Shown: positions 43,512 through 54,345 of the stretch, piece by piece
Position numbering within the stretch: position 1 is the first letter of the stretch
Layout: every line of letters starts with the position of its first letter
Source of the DNA: Mixophyes australis
Lineage: Eukaryota > Chordata > Amphibia > Anura > Limnodynastidae
Direction: 5' to 3'
Assembly: GCA_036250195.1 (NCBI GenBank)
Contig: JAVHZZ010000003.1
Coordinates: 42,071,835 to 42,135,834 of the forward strand
DNA: 64,000 nt
Notes under the pieces: generated by a model
The model's input: the letters and a program-made list of their open reading frames with translations, nothing else
Databases searched by the model: none
What the model was told of the DNA's origin: nothing
Made by a program: the position numbers and the translations under genes

Positions 43512-46508
43512 ATGGAGACCAAAAATTTGGAGGATAAAGTAGGGAAAGATCAAGACCCACTTCCTCCTAATGCTGAAGCTGCTGCCACTAGTCATGACAT
43601 AGACGATGAAATGCCATCAACGTCGTCTTCCAAGCCCGATGCCCAATCTCGTAGTACCGGGCATGTAAAATCCAAAAAGCCCAAGTTAAGAAAAAGTAGC
43701 AAAAAGAGAAACTTAAAATCATCTGAGGAGAAACGTAAAGTTGCCAATATGCCATTTACGACACGGAGTGGCAAGGAACGGCTTAGGCCCTGGCCCGTGT
43801 TCATGACTAGTGGTTCAGCTTCACCCACGGATCTTAGCCCTCCTCCTCCTCCCCCTCCCTACAAAAAATTGAAGAGAGTTATGCTGTCAGCAACAAAACA
43901 GCAAACAACTCTGCCTTCTAAAGAGAAATTATCACAAATCCACAAGGCGAGTCCAAGGGTGTTGGTGGTTGTCAAGCCTGACCTTCCCATCACTGTACGG
44001 GAAGAGGTGGCTCGGGAGGAGGCTATTGATGATGTAGCTGGCGCTGTGGAGGAACTTGATGATGAGGATGGTGATGTGGTTATGGTAAATGAGGCACCAG
44101 GGGGGGAAACAGCTGATGTCCATGGGATGAAAAAGCCCATCGTCATGCCTGGTCAGAAGACCAAAAAATGCACCTCTTCGGTCTGGAGTTATTTTTATCC
44201 AAATCCAGACAACCAATGTATGGCCATATGTAGCTTATGTAAAGTTCAAATAAGCAGGGGTAAGGATCTTGCCCACCTAGGAACATCCTCCCTTATACGT
44301 CACCTGAATAACCTTCATAGTTCAGTGGTTAGTTCAGGAACTGGGGCTAGGACCCTCATCGGTACAGGGACACCTAAATCCCGTGGTCCAGTTGGATACA
44401 CACCAGCAACACCCTCCTCGTCAACTTCCTCCACAATCTCCATCAGATTCAGTCCTGCAGCCCAAGTCAGCAGCCAGACTGAGTCCTCCTCAATACGGGA
44501 TTCATCCGAGGAATCCTGCAGCGGTACGCCTACTACTGCCACTGCTGCTGTTGCTGCTGTTAGTCGGTCATCTTCCCAGAGGGGAAGTCGTAAGACCGCT
44601 AAGTCTTTCACAAAACAATTGACCGTCCAACAGTCGTTTGCCATGACCACAAAATACGATAGTAGTCACCCTATTGCAAAGCGTATAACTGCGGCTGTAA
44701 CTGCAATGTTGGTGTTAGACGTGCGCCCGGTGTCCGCCATCAGTGGAGTGGGATTTAGAGGGTTGATGGAGGTATTGTGTCCCCGGTACCAAATCCCGTC
44801 GAGATTCCACTTCACTAGGCAGGCGATACCAAAAATGTACAGAGAAGTACGATCAAGTGTCCTCAGTGCTCTAAAAAATGCGGTTGTACCCACTGTCCAC
44901 TTAACCACGGACATGTGGACAAGTGGTTCTGGGCAAACGAAGGACTATATGACTGTGACAGCCCACTGGGTAGATGCATCCCCTTCCGCAGCAACAGCAA
45001 CAGCTGCATCAGTAGCAGCAACTACAAAATGGCGGCTCGTGCAAAGGCAGGCAACATTGTGCATTACAGGCTTTAATAAGAGGCACAACGCTGACAACAT
45101 ATTAGAGAAAATGAGGGAAATTATCTCCCAGTGGCTTACCCCACTTAGACTCTCATGGGGATTTGTGGTGTCAGACAATGCCAGTAACATTGTGCGGGCA
45201 TTAAATATGGGCAATTTCCAGCACGTCCCATGTTTTGCCCACACCATTAATTTGGTGGTGCAGCATTACCTCAAGAGTGACAGGGGTGTGCAGGAGATGC
45301 TTGCGGTGGCGCGCAAAATTGCTGGACACTTTTGGCATTCAGCCAGTGCCTACCGCAGACTAGAGGCACATCAAAAAAGCATGAACCTGCCCTGCCATCA
45401 CCTCAAACAAGAGGTTGTGACGCGCTGGAACTCCACCCTCTATATGCTGCAGAGGATGGAGGAGCAGCAAAAGGCCATTCAGGCCTACACAGCCACCTAC
45501 GACATAGGCAAAGGAGTGGGGATGCGCCTCAGTCAAGCGCAGTGGAGACTGATTTCCGTGTTGTGCAAGGTTCTGCAGCCATTTGAACTTGCCACACGAG
45601 AAGACAGTTCCGACACTGCCAGCTTGAGTCAGGTCATTCCCCTGATCAGGCTGTTGCAGAAGCAGCTGGAGAAAGTGAGGGAGGAGCTGGTAAGCCATTG
45701 CGATTACACCAAGCATGTAGCTCTTGTGGATGTAGCCCTTCGTACGCTTTGCCAGGATCCGAGGGTGGTCACTCTTTTAAAGTCAGAGGAATACATTCTG
45801 GCCACCGTGCTCGATCCTCGGTTTAAAGCGTATGTTGTGTCTCTGTTTCCGGCGGACACAAGTCTACAGCGGTGCAAAGACCTGCTGGTCAGGAGATTGT
45901 CCTCTGAAGAGGACCGTGACATGCCAACAGCTCCACCCTCATTTTCTTCCACATCTATGGCTGCGAGGAAAAAGCTCAGTTTTCCCAAAAGAGGCGCTGG
46001 CGGGGATGCTGATAATATCTGGTCCGGACTGAAGGACCTGCCAACCATTGCAGACATGTCTACTGTCGCTGCATTGGATGCTGTCACAATAGAAAAAATT
46101 GTGGATGATTACTTTGCTGACACCATCCAAGTAGACATGTCAGACAGTCCATATTGTTACTGGCAGGAAAAAAAGGCAGTTTGGAAGCCCCTGTACAAAC
46201 TGGCTCTATTTTACCTGAGTTGTCCCCCCTCCAGTGTGTACTCGGAAAGAGTTTTTAGTGCAGCGGGGAACCTGGTCAGTGAGCGGCGAAGGAGGTTGCT
46301 TCCTCATAACGTTGAAAAAATGATGTTTATAAAAATGAATAATCAATTCCTCAATGAAGTACAGCACTGCCCTCCAGATAGTACAGAGGGACCTGTGGTT
46401 GTGGAGTCCAGCGGGGACGAATTGATAATGTGTGATGAGGAGGAAGTACACACTGTAGGGGGAGAGGAATCAGAGGTTGAGGATGAGGACGACATCTTGC
46501 CTCAGTAG
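43512..46508 (+). CDS. hAT transposase with BED zinc finger, copy 2
   Basis: Predicted 998-residue transposase from the ATG at 43512 (an in-frame GTG lies four codons upstream). Domain order is as in copy 1: basic N-terminus, BED finger, catalytic core with TTDMWTS, VSDNASN, CFAH and TRWNS, then the hAT dimerisation block with YSERVFSAAGNL, and an acidic tail. All candidate catalytic residues are conserved. The 15 substitutions relative to copy 1 include S/R near residue 150, L/R in the KWLLMQ segment, R/W in GHFRHS, I/K in HQISLN and V/D in REVSSD. None touches the motifs above. No stops or shifts, so the gene appears functional by sequence. Confidence 0.95.
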   Translation: METKNLEDKVGKDQDPLPPNAEAAATSHDIDDEMPSTSSSKPDAQSRSTGHVKSKKPKLRKSSKKRNLKSSEEKRKVANMPFTTRSGKERLRPWPVFMTSGSASPTDLSPPPPPPPYKKLKRVMLSATKQQTTLPSKEKLSQIHKASPRVLVVVKPDLPITVREEVAREEAIDDVAGAVEELDDEDGDVVMVNEAPGGETADVHGMKKPIVMPGQKTKKCTSSVWSYFYPNPDNQCMAICSLCKVQISRGKDLAHLGTSSLIRHLNNLHSSVVSSGTGARTLIGTGTPKSRGPVGYTPATPSSSTSSTISIRFSPAAQVSSQTESSSIRDSSEESCSGTPTTATAAVAAVSRSSSQRGSRKTAKSFTKQLTVQQSFAMTTKYDSSHPIAKRITAAVTAMLVLDVRPVSAISGVGFRGLMEVLCPRYQIPSRFHFTRQAIPKMYREVRSSVLSALKNAVVPTVHLTTDMWTSGSGQTKDYMTVTAHWVDASPSAATATAASVAATTKWRLVQRQATLCITGFNKRHNADNILEKMREIISQWLTPLRLSWGFVVSDNASNIVRALNMGNFQHVPCFAHTINLVVQHYLKSDRGVQEMLAVARKIAGHFWHSASAYRRLEAHQKSMNLPCHHLKQEVVTRWNSTLYMLQRMEEQQKAIQAYTATYDIGKGVGMRLSQAQWRLISVLCKVLQPFELATREDSSDTASLSQVIPLIRLLQKQLEKVREELVSHCDYTKHVALVDVALRTLCQDPRVVTLLKSEEYILATVLDPRFKAYVVSLFPADTSLQRCKDLLVRRLSSEEDRDMPTAPPSFSSTSMAARKKLSFPKRGAGGDADNIWSGLKDLPTIADMSTVAALDAVTIEKIVDDYFADTIQVDMSDSPYCYWQEKKAVWKPLYKLALFYLSCPPSSVYSERVFSAAGNLVSERRRRLLPHNVEKMMFIKMNNQFLNEVQHCPPDSTEGPVVVESSGDELIMCDEEEVHTVGGEESEVEDEDDILPQ

Positions 46509-46563
46509 AGCCTGTTTAGTCTGTACAGGGAGAGATGAATAGCTTTTTTGGTGTGGGGGCCCA

Positions 46564-46627
46564 AACAAACCAATCATTTCAGCCAAAGTTGTTTGGTAGG
46601 CCCTGTCGCTGAAATGATTGGTTTGTT
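46564..46627 (+). other. Perfect 20-bp hairpin downstream of transposase stop
   Basis: 46564-46583 (AACAAACCAATCATTTCAGC) is the exact complement of 46608-46627, with a 24-base loop. It begins 56 bp after the stop codon. No T-run or poly(A) signal defines it as a terminator. Probably an RNA hairpin or a relic of a small inverted repeat. Confidence 0.7.
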
Positions 46628-46650
46628 AAAGTGTGCATGTCCTATTTCAA

Positions 46651-46880
46651 CAACATAAGGGTGGGTGTGAGGGCCCAAGGACAATTCCATCTTGGACCTT
46701 TTTTTTTTGCATTATATGACCAATCAACAGTCGTTTGCCATGTTCAAAAAGTAAAACCAAATTTAAAAAAATACAAGAAATTAAACCAAAAGTAAAATGC
46801 CGTGTCATAATTTAAAACAAGAGGTATTGACGTGCTCTAAAACTACTGTATTGTTGTTTATATTTTATAAACACTACACT
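46651..46880 (+). other. Post-stop block in copy 2 with transposase-derived pieces
   Basis: CCAATCAACAGTCGTTTGCC (46721) parallels coding text GTCCAACAGTCGTTTGCCAT at 44625. AAAACAAGAGGTATTGACG (46814) parallels CAAACAAGAGGTTGTGACG at 45406. These are decayed fragments of the gene, replaced by another block in copy 1. Confidence 0.6.
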
Positions 46881-47830
46881 TGAAAGCTTGAGTCTTTCAA
46901 TAAAAAAGTAACTGTCCATTGCACGACTATGTGCAACAGGGACATTTTTTTGGGTTTACAAAGTCAAACAATAACACTTCGACCCTGTCTGTCTGGGGTC
47001 TCTCAATGACGAATTGTCTGTACCATGTTTGGAGGAGGTATTGTGGCCCCGGTATCAAATTGGGTACCGGGGCCACCCCACTATGCAGTCCAGATACTTG
47101 TTTGGTGGAATTCAGACCAGTTGAGGGTTTTATTATTATTATATTGTGTGGACCACTCTATCTATACCACACTACAACTCTATATACCACTCTATTTCAT
47201 ACTTTAATTCTATTTCATACTTTAATTCTATTTCATACTTTAATTCTATTACTAATTACCATAAAGAGGAACAAAATAAACAAATTTTACCAAAAGTATA
47301 ATATGACTTAGACTTACAAACACTACACTTTAAAGATCGTGCCTTTAAATGAAAAAGTCAGTCTTCATTGCACGACTATGTGCAACAGGGACATTTTTTT
47401 GGGTTTACAAAGTCAAACAATAACACTTCGACCCTGTCTGTCTGGGGTCTCTCAATGACGAATTGTCTGTACCATGTTTGGAGGAGGTATTGTGGCCCCG
47501 GTATCAAATTGGGTACCGGGGCCACCCCACTATGCAGTCCAGATACTTGTTTGGTGGAATTCTGACACGTGGAGGGTTTTTTAATTATATTGTGGCCTCG
47601 GTACAAAATTGTGTACCGGGGCCACCACACTACGCAGTCAAGATAGATAGATGCGTATCATAGATAAACTGATAAAGTACATTCAGTGGTGTGGGGCAAA
47701 TTGAAAAATATTCAAAATGCACTGACATTATCAAAAACAAGAGGTTGTCACACGTTAAAACTCCAACATGTATATGATGGAGAGGATGGAGGAGCAGCCG
47801 TATGTGTAGTGTAATGCAGACCTGTTGAAG
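46881..47830 (+). repeat. 3' region with transposase-derived repeats, copy 2
   Basis: Two direct repeats (about 46918-47120 and 47366-47640) as in copy 1, with the GGAGGTATTGTGGCCCCGGT piece in each and the AACAAGAGGTTGTCACACG piece at 47738. A local triplication of TTTCATACTTTAATTCTA lies at 47206-47250. Confidence 0.75.
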
Positions 47831-47839
47831 GTTTTTTAT

Positions 47840-48590
47840 ATATTTTATTGTGGTGCCCAGTGCCCACTCCTCTACGCAGTCCAGATACATTTATTGGTGC
47901 GAATCATAAAAGTTCAGGGTTTTTAATATATTGTGGTGACCCACTCCTCTACGCAGTCCAGGTACATTTATTGGTGCGATTCATAAAAGTTCAGGGTTTT
48001 TAAGATATATTGTGGTGACCCACTCCTCTACGCAGTCCAGGTACATTTATTGGTGCGATTCATAAAAGTTCAGGGTTTTTAAGATATATTGTGGTGACCC
48101 ACTCCTCTACGCAGTCCAGGTACATTTATTGGTGCGATTCATAAAAGTTCAGGGTTTTTAAGATATTGTGGTGACCCATTCCTCTACGCAGTCCAGGTAC
48201 ATTTATTGGTTAGATTCATAAAAGTTCAGGGTTTTTAATATATTGTGGTGACCCACTCCTCTACGCAGTCCAGGTACATTTATTGGTGCGATTCATAAAA
48301 GTTCAGGGTTTTTAAGATATATTGTGGTGACCCACTCCTCTACGCAGTCCAGGTACATTTATTGGTGCGATTCATAAAAGTTCAGGGTTTTTAAGATATA
48401 TTGTGGTGACCCACTCCTCTACGCAGTCCAGGTACATTTATTGGTGCGATTCATAAAAGTTCAGGGTTTTTAAGATATTGTGGTGACCCATTCCTCTACG
48501 CAGTCCAGGTACATTTATTGGTGCGAATCATAAAAGTTCAGGGTTTTTAATAGATATTGTGGTGACCCACTCCTCTACGCAGTCCAGAAA
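47840..48590 (+). repeat. ~78-bp tandem array, hAT copy 2 (ten units)
   Basis: The landmark CTCTACGCAGTCCAGGTAC and its variants occur ten times between 47870 and 48585. A higher-order pattern is visible: units with CCCATTCC recur at 48176 and 48488, four units apart, suggesting block duplication. Confidence 0.92.
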
Positions 48591-49012
48591 GATACCTTGT
48601 TGCAACGTTTTGGACTAATAACTATATTGTGAGGTGTTCAGAATACACTGTAAATTAGTGGAAATGCTTGTTATTGAATGTTATTGAGGTTAATAATAGC
48701 CTAGGAGTGAAAATAAGCCCAAAAACTTGATTTTTAAACTTTTTATGTTTTTTTCAAAAAAAATCCGAATCCAAAACCTTAAATCCGAACCGAGACCTTT
48801 CGTCAAGTGTTTTGCGAGACAAATCCGAACCCCAAAAATAACGAAAATCCGGATCCAAAACACAAAACACGAGACCTCAAAAGTCGCCGGTGCACATCCC
48901 TAGTTTTAACCAAATTGACCTAAAATATTCATAAACTGCATATCCCCCTTCAGCGTTGCGCCTTGGGCGGTGTCCCCTCTCGCACATCCCTAGTTACGGC
49001 CCTGTCTCTAGC

Positions 49013-49896
49013 ACCATACTGTGCTCAGAGCTGGTTTAAAAAATGTAGGGAATACGAAATAGGCTGACAATGTGACACCTACTGAGAGTAGAGCATAACT
49101 GACCGGGTAGACAAGACACAGGTTCAACATGTGACAGACTTTGTGGCAACATTTAATTTACTTGTTTCACTAATTAGCACTGATTAGTTATCCTTATTAA
49201 ACCTATTGAAGTGAATGGTGATCATCTGTGACATACTGAAATATATGCACTAAACTGGTAATTAATACCAGAATTATATATCCTTTTATCAAGACAGTCT
49301 CAGATTCACTGTGGGAAAAGTGGTCTAAATAGGAAATTTGGGGTGATATATAGTTATAGGGATACAGAGTTTGGCTAGGCTTATCGAGGTCTAATGTGTC
49401 ATATTTTCCAATTGGGAATGTTGATTAATATGGTATAATAGTCTATGGAGTGTCTCAGAAATGTCTTAGACTGGGCCACCGTATCCGTTTCCTCAGCCAC
49501 CACCACATACTTAACAGTTTAGCAGACTCTTCCTTGAAGTATGAATTATAATATTATTATTTAGCTAAATCCCTGCTCTTGGGAATTTACCAACAAGGTT
49601 CAAAAGAGCAAATGTGCAACATTTACCTTCAATAGTCTAACTACATGGATCAAAGCTTATTGTTGGATTGGTATTACTTACTGTGCATTTATATGTAATA
49701 AAACACCAGTTGTATGGTTCTACATTATACCCTGTAGTACCTGGGTAGTACCCATAGTCCCATGGACCCTGGGGCCCAATCTGAGCCATTCAGGAACTTG
49801 CAGAAACACCAGTGAAGCCTGTTTAGTAGATACTGGACACTTTCTGGTGCTTTGGTGGCCAAACAGAGAGAGGAGGAACAATAGCAGTCCGGAGAC
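49013..49896. other. Anonymous sequence
   Basis: No feature supported, apart from a possible LTR end near 49133 noted with 40121-41875. Confidence 0.4.
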
Positions 49897-49899
49897 CAA

Positions 49900-50074
49900 A
49901 GGGAATATCTACTAAACTGCGGGTTTGAAAAAGTGGAGATGTTTCCTATAGCACCCAATCAGATTCTAGTTCTCAATTATTTAGTACCATCTACAAAATG
50001 ACAGCTATAATCAGATTGGTTGCTATAGGCAACATCTCCACTTTTTCAAACTCTTAGTTTAGTAAATATACCCC
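49900..50074. mobile_element. Palindromic MITE, 175 bp, family A copy 2
   Basis: AGGGAATATCTACTAAACTG at left and, complemented, GGGGTATATTTACTAAACTA at right. Arms run through AAAAAGTGGAGATGTT. CAA flanks both sides (49897-49899, 50075-50077). Confidence 0.82.
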
Positions 50075-50077
50075 CAA

Positions 50078-51210
50078 GTATCATATTGGGGTGACAGCGA
50101 GCCCTGTTGTCATTACTACCAGTTGCTGCACCAGTTACTCTACCTTTAAATAAATAGTGTAGACCTTCTCTTAAAAATACAAACAGATCTGTAATTTAAA
50201 ATCATGTTTTCTTTTCATGAAAGAAATAATTTAATAGAAATTATACTACGCTCCCCCCGTGTGTCGTACATCTAAACCTAACCCAGTTTATTAAAATACA
50301 GTTGGGGATTTGAGACGTACAGTGTCGGGAGATGGCGAAGACTTAGATAACACTGGAAAATTGGCAGCCATGGGAATACTGCAGGTAAGAGTTGTTTAAT
50401 ATTCCAATTAGATATGACATGTTGTATGAACTGAGGCTTGGATAGGTTCTGGAAGGTATGAAGTCCACCAGAGTTAAACCTTCCAATAAAACTGAAAATT
50501 GCACTCCTCGGCATTTAAAAATGACATGTGATTTGTTTTTCTACGGCTGTGCTTTTAAATCAAATATATCATTTCTAAAAATTAAATTACCTACTTCAGT
50601 CTTTATTCTACAAACAGAGCATTGGAGAAAGCCACAGTTTTGTCCCGGTCAGCTCCCCTTTCTCTTGTGTAGAAACAGGCATCTTGTATAGAGCTGAATG
50701 GAACAACCGTAAGTGAAAGGTTAAATGAGGACAAGATTGCACTTAACCTGCCTGCAATGTATTGGACCATTTTCTATACAACTATATAAAGCAGTTATTT
50801 TAGTTGTGGAATGGTTTATATGATCCATTGCATAGATGTGTGAGACTGGTGTTTTTGGAGGGTCTGAAAACGGCTATTCCCACACCTGGCTATGGATCCT
50901 TGTATACATGGATTGTTCCCTGCTGGCATTGTCTTGGTAACATCTTGCAATGGGCCATGTAGTGTGGAAATAATAGTGAATAAATAAAATATTCCGCCAG
51001 GTAACATTGTACAAATAACAAAGAATCTCCCCAGCGGCTGTACAACAACTTCTGTAGAACTCTAATTGTTGGATAAACATACAAGTGTAAATTAAGTCTA
51101 GTGCTAAATAAAAGAAAATATCACACAATAAAAGTAGGTTTGTAAAGTAAATCCTGACTAACCAGGTAACTCAGATCTCGTCTGATGGACCCCAAGGCAG
51201 CATCATCCAT
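50078..51210. other. Anonymous sequence
   Basis: No feature supported; overlapping short frames near 50278-51128 have no domain. Confidence 0.5.
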
Positions 51211-51227
51211 GGATTGACTAACATTTA

Positions 51228-51500
51228 GGGCAGCACTGTGGCTTAGTGGTTAGCACTTCTGTCTTACACCGCTGGGGTCATGAGTTCAATTCCCAACCAT
51301 GGCCTTATCTGTGTGGAGTTTGTGTGGAATTTCTCCAGGTGCTCTGGTTTCCTCCCACACTCCAAAAACATACTAGTAGGTTAATTGGCTGCTATCAAAA
51401 TTGAACCTAGTCTGTCTGTGTGTGTATTGATGTGAATGAGTTCTCTGAGCAGCGCTGCAGAATCAGTGGCGCTATATAAATAAATGATGATGATGATGAT
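51228..51500 (+). mobile_element. V-SINE-like SINE with recognisable TSD
   Basis: Head GGGCAGCACTGTGGCTTAGT, B-box-like GAGTTCAATTC, core shortened, tail GCGCTATATAAATAAATGAT plus GATGAT repeats. Flanks GGATTGACTAACATTT (51211-51226) and GGACTGATTAACATTT (51505-51520) match at 14 of 16 bases. Confidence 0.88.
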
Positions 51501-51822
51501 CCAAGGACTGATTAACATTTCCCTTATCAAAATGTTCCACTACCAAGTAAAACATAATACACGAACCAGACTGTTAAATATGTAATAATTATCTTTTGTC
51601 TCCCTGTTAATTTTTGACAATATAGACTTTCACTCTACCCAGTTCTGTTTTAGAGCCTGTATAAGTTATAATTCAAGCCTTATTCAATCCAGTTGTACGG
51701 GGCTAAGTGGAGTAACTTTTGTCATTTGAATGATAATGTTGGGAAATAAGAAGTGAGGCTGTTAACCTGTAGCAGGAACTTGATGCGTTATGCTGAAGGT
51801 CTATGTATAGTGGACAGTAGGT

Positions 51823-51955
51823 CCAACGGCGAAACTACCAATGAGAGTACCAGTGTTTGGAGGGTCTCCGCCCCTGTCAAAGCCCCAAATTGTCTGCTTC
51901 ATGGATATGGGACCATAGTTTGCTCTGGGGTCCATAATGTCTAGTTGCGCCCCTG
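51823..51955. mobile_element. Probable hAT MITE remnant
   Basis: Left CCAACGGCGAAACTACC and, complemented right end, CAGGGGCGCAACTAGAC are related inverted ends of the CAGGGGCGNAACTA type. No TSD found. Confidence 0.45.
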
Positions 51956-52652
51956 ATTAGCAGCGTATATGGTTAACATGTAGTCGTATATCTCCTTTAG
52001 AGAAAAAATTGGGTACAGCTGAGGTCAAAGGTTAAAAATATATCTGGCTGTGCCCTTTAACCTTTAAGTGACTGGAGAGCCTATTTTTACAGTTAGTTTA
52101 ACTAAATGTGAATAGATTGGGGAATATATTTGGGAATGATAGTTCAGTTTTCCCCAGCTTGGCATGAGCCGTTTATTTACCATGTGTTTTCTATCTTTAC
52201 GTCTAATATGATTTTAGTAAAACTGATAAATAATGTTAGGGTGACTGTATTTCGGTTCAGTGTACACCTGTGCCTGGTTAGCTGTCCAGTAACAGGGTGT
52301 TTGTTATGAGCATATTGCTAGCATCAGGTTTTTCAGTCTATGGGTGATTATTATTAAACTGGCACATATTCTGCTTCAAAACAACACTTTTTTGCCTTTA
52401 TTACAGTGTCTGTATAGGAAGAAATACTGTACACATGTAGTGCCGCTTTCAACCTTTTGCGTGTTATAAATCCATGGACAGTTTGTCATCGTGTTTTTTT
52501 TAATTAAATATCAATGACTTGACAGCAAATCACTTCTCGATGGTTGCCCTGGAATTAGGCACAAACTTGACTAAAAGATGGTCTAAATGTCAGTCTTGAA
52601 TAAAAGACTTAATAAGAAAAAGTACAGTAGAAACACATACATTTCTTTATCC

Positions 52653-52696
<44 letters not shown>

Positions 52697-52904
52697 TTTT
52701 TAATGGACTTTGCTTTTTTGAACCAATAAACGATTTGTGAATCAATTTGCTGACAAGAGAATTATTTGGTAAATATTGCGGATCCAACTGTAAGAGATTT
52801 GCTATTAATTTTCATGAACTCTAGGGCTCCATTAAGAGGAACCTTGGCTGATAGACTCTAGCTTAGATCACTGATATACTATGTCACTTTTATTGAGGTA
52901 TCAT
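51956..52904. other. Anonymous sequence with a (TA)n run
   Basis: A TA microsatellite spans about 52656-52691. Nothing else supported. Confidence 0.6.
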
Positions 52905-53045
52905 TAGTGGTGGAAGTGGGGGTGTATACGGTGGTATGCCAAACCAACGCTTTTCCTACTGCCTTCATTGTAAAACTATTCCATTTACTTACATTCCCAC
53001 TACATTTCCCATGCCACCACTTCTAAATTTCGCCTCCGACCACTG
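52905..53045. mobile_element. hAT MITE, 141 bp
   Basis: Left TAGTGGTGGAAGTGGGGG (first base mutated from C) and, complemented right end, CAGTGGTCGGAGGCG. TSD GGTATCAT (52897-52904) versus GGTATCAA (53046-53053). Same family as 33788-33905. Confidence 0.75.
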
Positions 53046-53053
53046 GGTATCAA

Positions 53054-54214
53054 GACAAAATAAAGTTAAAACTAAATATATGTACAGAACAAACAAACCC
53101 ATTGCGTCTAGGGTTTATTGACGGTTTTGACAAGAATCTGAGCACATTTTTGTTATCAAATTTCCTCTCCTGCTTGTCTGGGTGTCCTCAAAATTTTGTA
53201 GGGGCTAGAGATAAAACAAAATGCATTGTCACTCATATCATGAGAACTCTCACAGGAGTACAGAGTATTTTAGGAGATGCGTATGTTGATCTGGAAGACC
53301 TGTCCACTAATGTAAATAAGTGAGACCCGGGTTGTACGTAATGGATCTGTTTAGGTGTGGTGGAGTTTGGGGGTGCAGACAAGTGGGAAGAGCCAAACTG
53401 AGAGTTGATACTGGAAGGATCAGGGTCCTCCAACAGCTCTTAATAGTGATGTGATCAAGATTGGGGTTTCCGTGGCACCTCTATATGAAACAAGGTTAAT
53501 ACATCTAACTTGTTCATACCTGGGATGGTGTATTAATCTACAATATCTGTTCATAATAGAACTCCCTTTTTGTACCTTTTGCCAATATGATTGCAATTTC
53601 ATATATAACTACATATCTGTCTACTCATCTATATGTACAAAAGTAAGAGGTTACACCCACCTTTGTCATATCCCTCAATAATGGAATGTACAGAATAACA
53701 GATTCAATGAAGACATAAATCAATTAATACATGAAGAACATGCCCTAAAACATATATGTAATTTGCTCACTTCGTCTCGCTGTCTAACGTGGGTAATGAC
53801 CATAGAAGGAGTTGTGTAGAGTGAGGTGTGCCCAAATGCCCCCCGAAATCTTCTGTCATATCTGAGAGCTATGTTATGTGTAATACCTCCATATTACATA
53901 TGACGCGTCTCTGCTCCCAATGCGGAGCACTAGAGCTCATATTCAGTATTGTCTTGCCTTCTTCACACACGCACTGCCCAGTTCTATTTTTACAACGCGT
54001 TTCAGAGTTGTGCCATGCCACACCACGCTCATTTCTCAGGTTGTGTAGTTTACCTTCCCGCCAGCCTCCTGCAGCAAAGATGGAGAACAGCGGGGATTTA
54101 AAGGAGCAAATTAGTCGTTCATTTAGAATATAGTAATGACCGTTTACTTTTTATGTCCCCAGAATGGTACCTTGCACTTGTTCTGCAATTACTTTGACCT
54201 GGTGTAGGACCAGC
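53054..54214. other. Anonymous sequence
   Basis: No feature supported; a 101-codon frame at 53828-54133 has no recognisable domain. Confidence 0.5.
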
Positions 54215-54345
54215 TATGGGAGGAAACCCACACAAACAGGGGGAGAGCATACAAATGTTCAACAGATAAGGCCCTGGTCAGGAATCAAACTCATGACCTC
54301 AGCGGTGTGAGTCAGAAATGCTAACCACTGAGCCACCACACTGTA
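54215..54345 (-). repeat. SINE head and core fragment
   Basis: Minus-strand V-SINE-like head and core (CTATGGGAGGAAACCCACAC through GCTAACCACTGAGCCACC). The tail half is missing. Confidence 0.72.

Larger units (their letters stand above)
41950..48902 (+). mobile_element. Large autonomous hAT transposon, copy 2 (6953 bp)
   Basis: Ends TAGAGATGAGCGGG and, complemented, TAGGGATGTGCACC. Perfect 8-bp TSD GTTTTAAC (41942-41949 and 48903-48910). Same architecture as copy 1 but with four leader units, a shorter 15-bp minisatellite, a different post-stop block and ten 3' array units. Subterminal stem GGGCTCGGAT/ATCCGAGCCC at the left end. Confidence 0.97.
41876..49004. mobile_element. hAT MITE (about 166 bp) split by the large hAT copy 2
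   Basis: Left end CAGAGCCATAACTTA and, complemented right end, CAGGGCCGTAACTA. TSD CCTCTAGC (41868-41875) versus TCTCTAGC (49005-49012). Without the inserted 7-kb element it matches the intact copy at 56168-56333 in size and in internal TAAAATATT/GGTTAAAA text. Confidence 0.85.

Noticed and set aside
47840..48590. CRISPR-like or satellite array as an independent locus
   Set aside because: Units are head-to-tail without spacers and the same array occurs in hAT copy 1, so it is part of the transposon.
25997..48902. The two large hAT copies as one segmental duplication
   Set aside because: Each has its own TSD and a different host sequence right at its termini (a Tc1 element versus a MITE).
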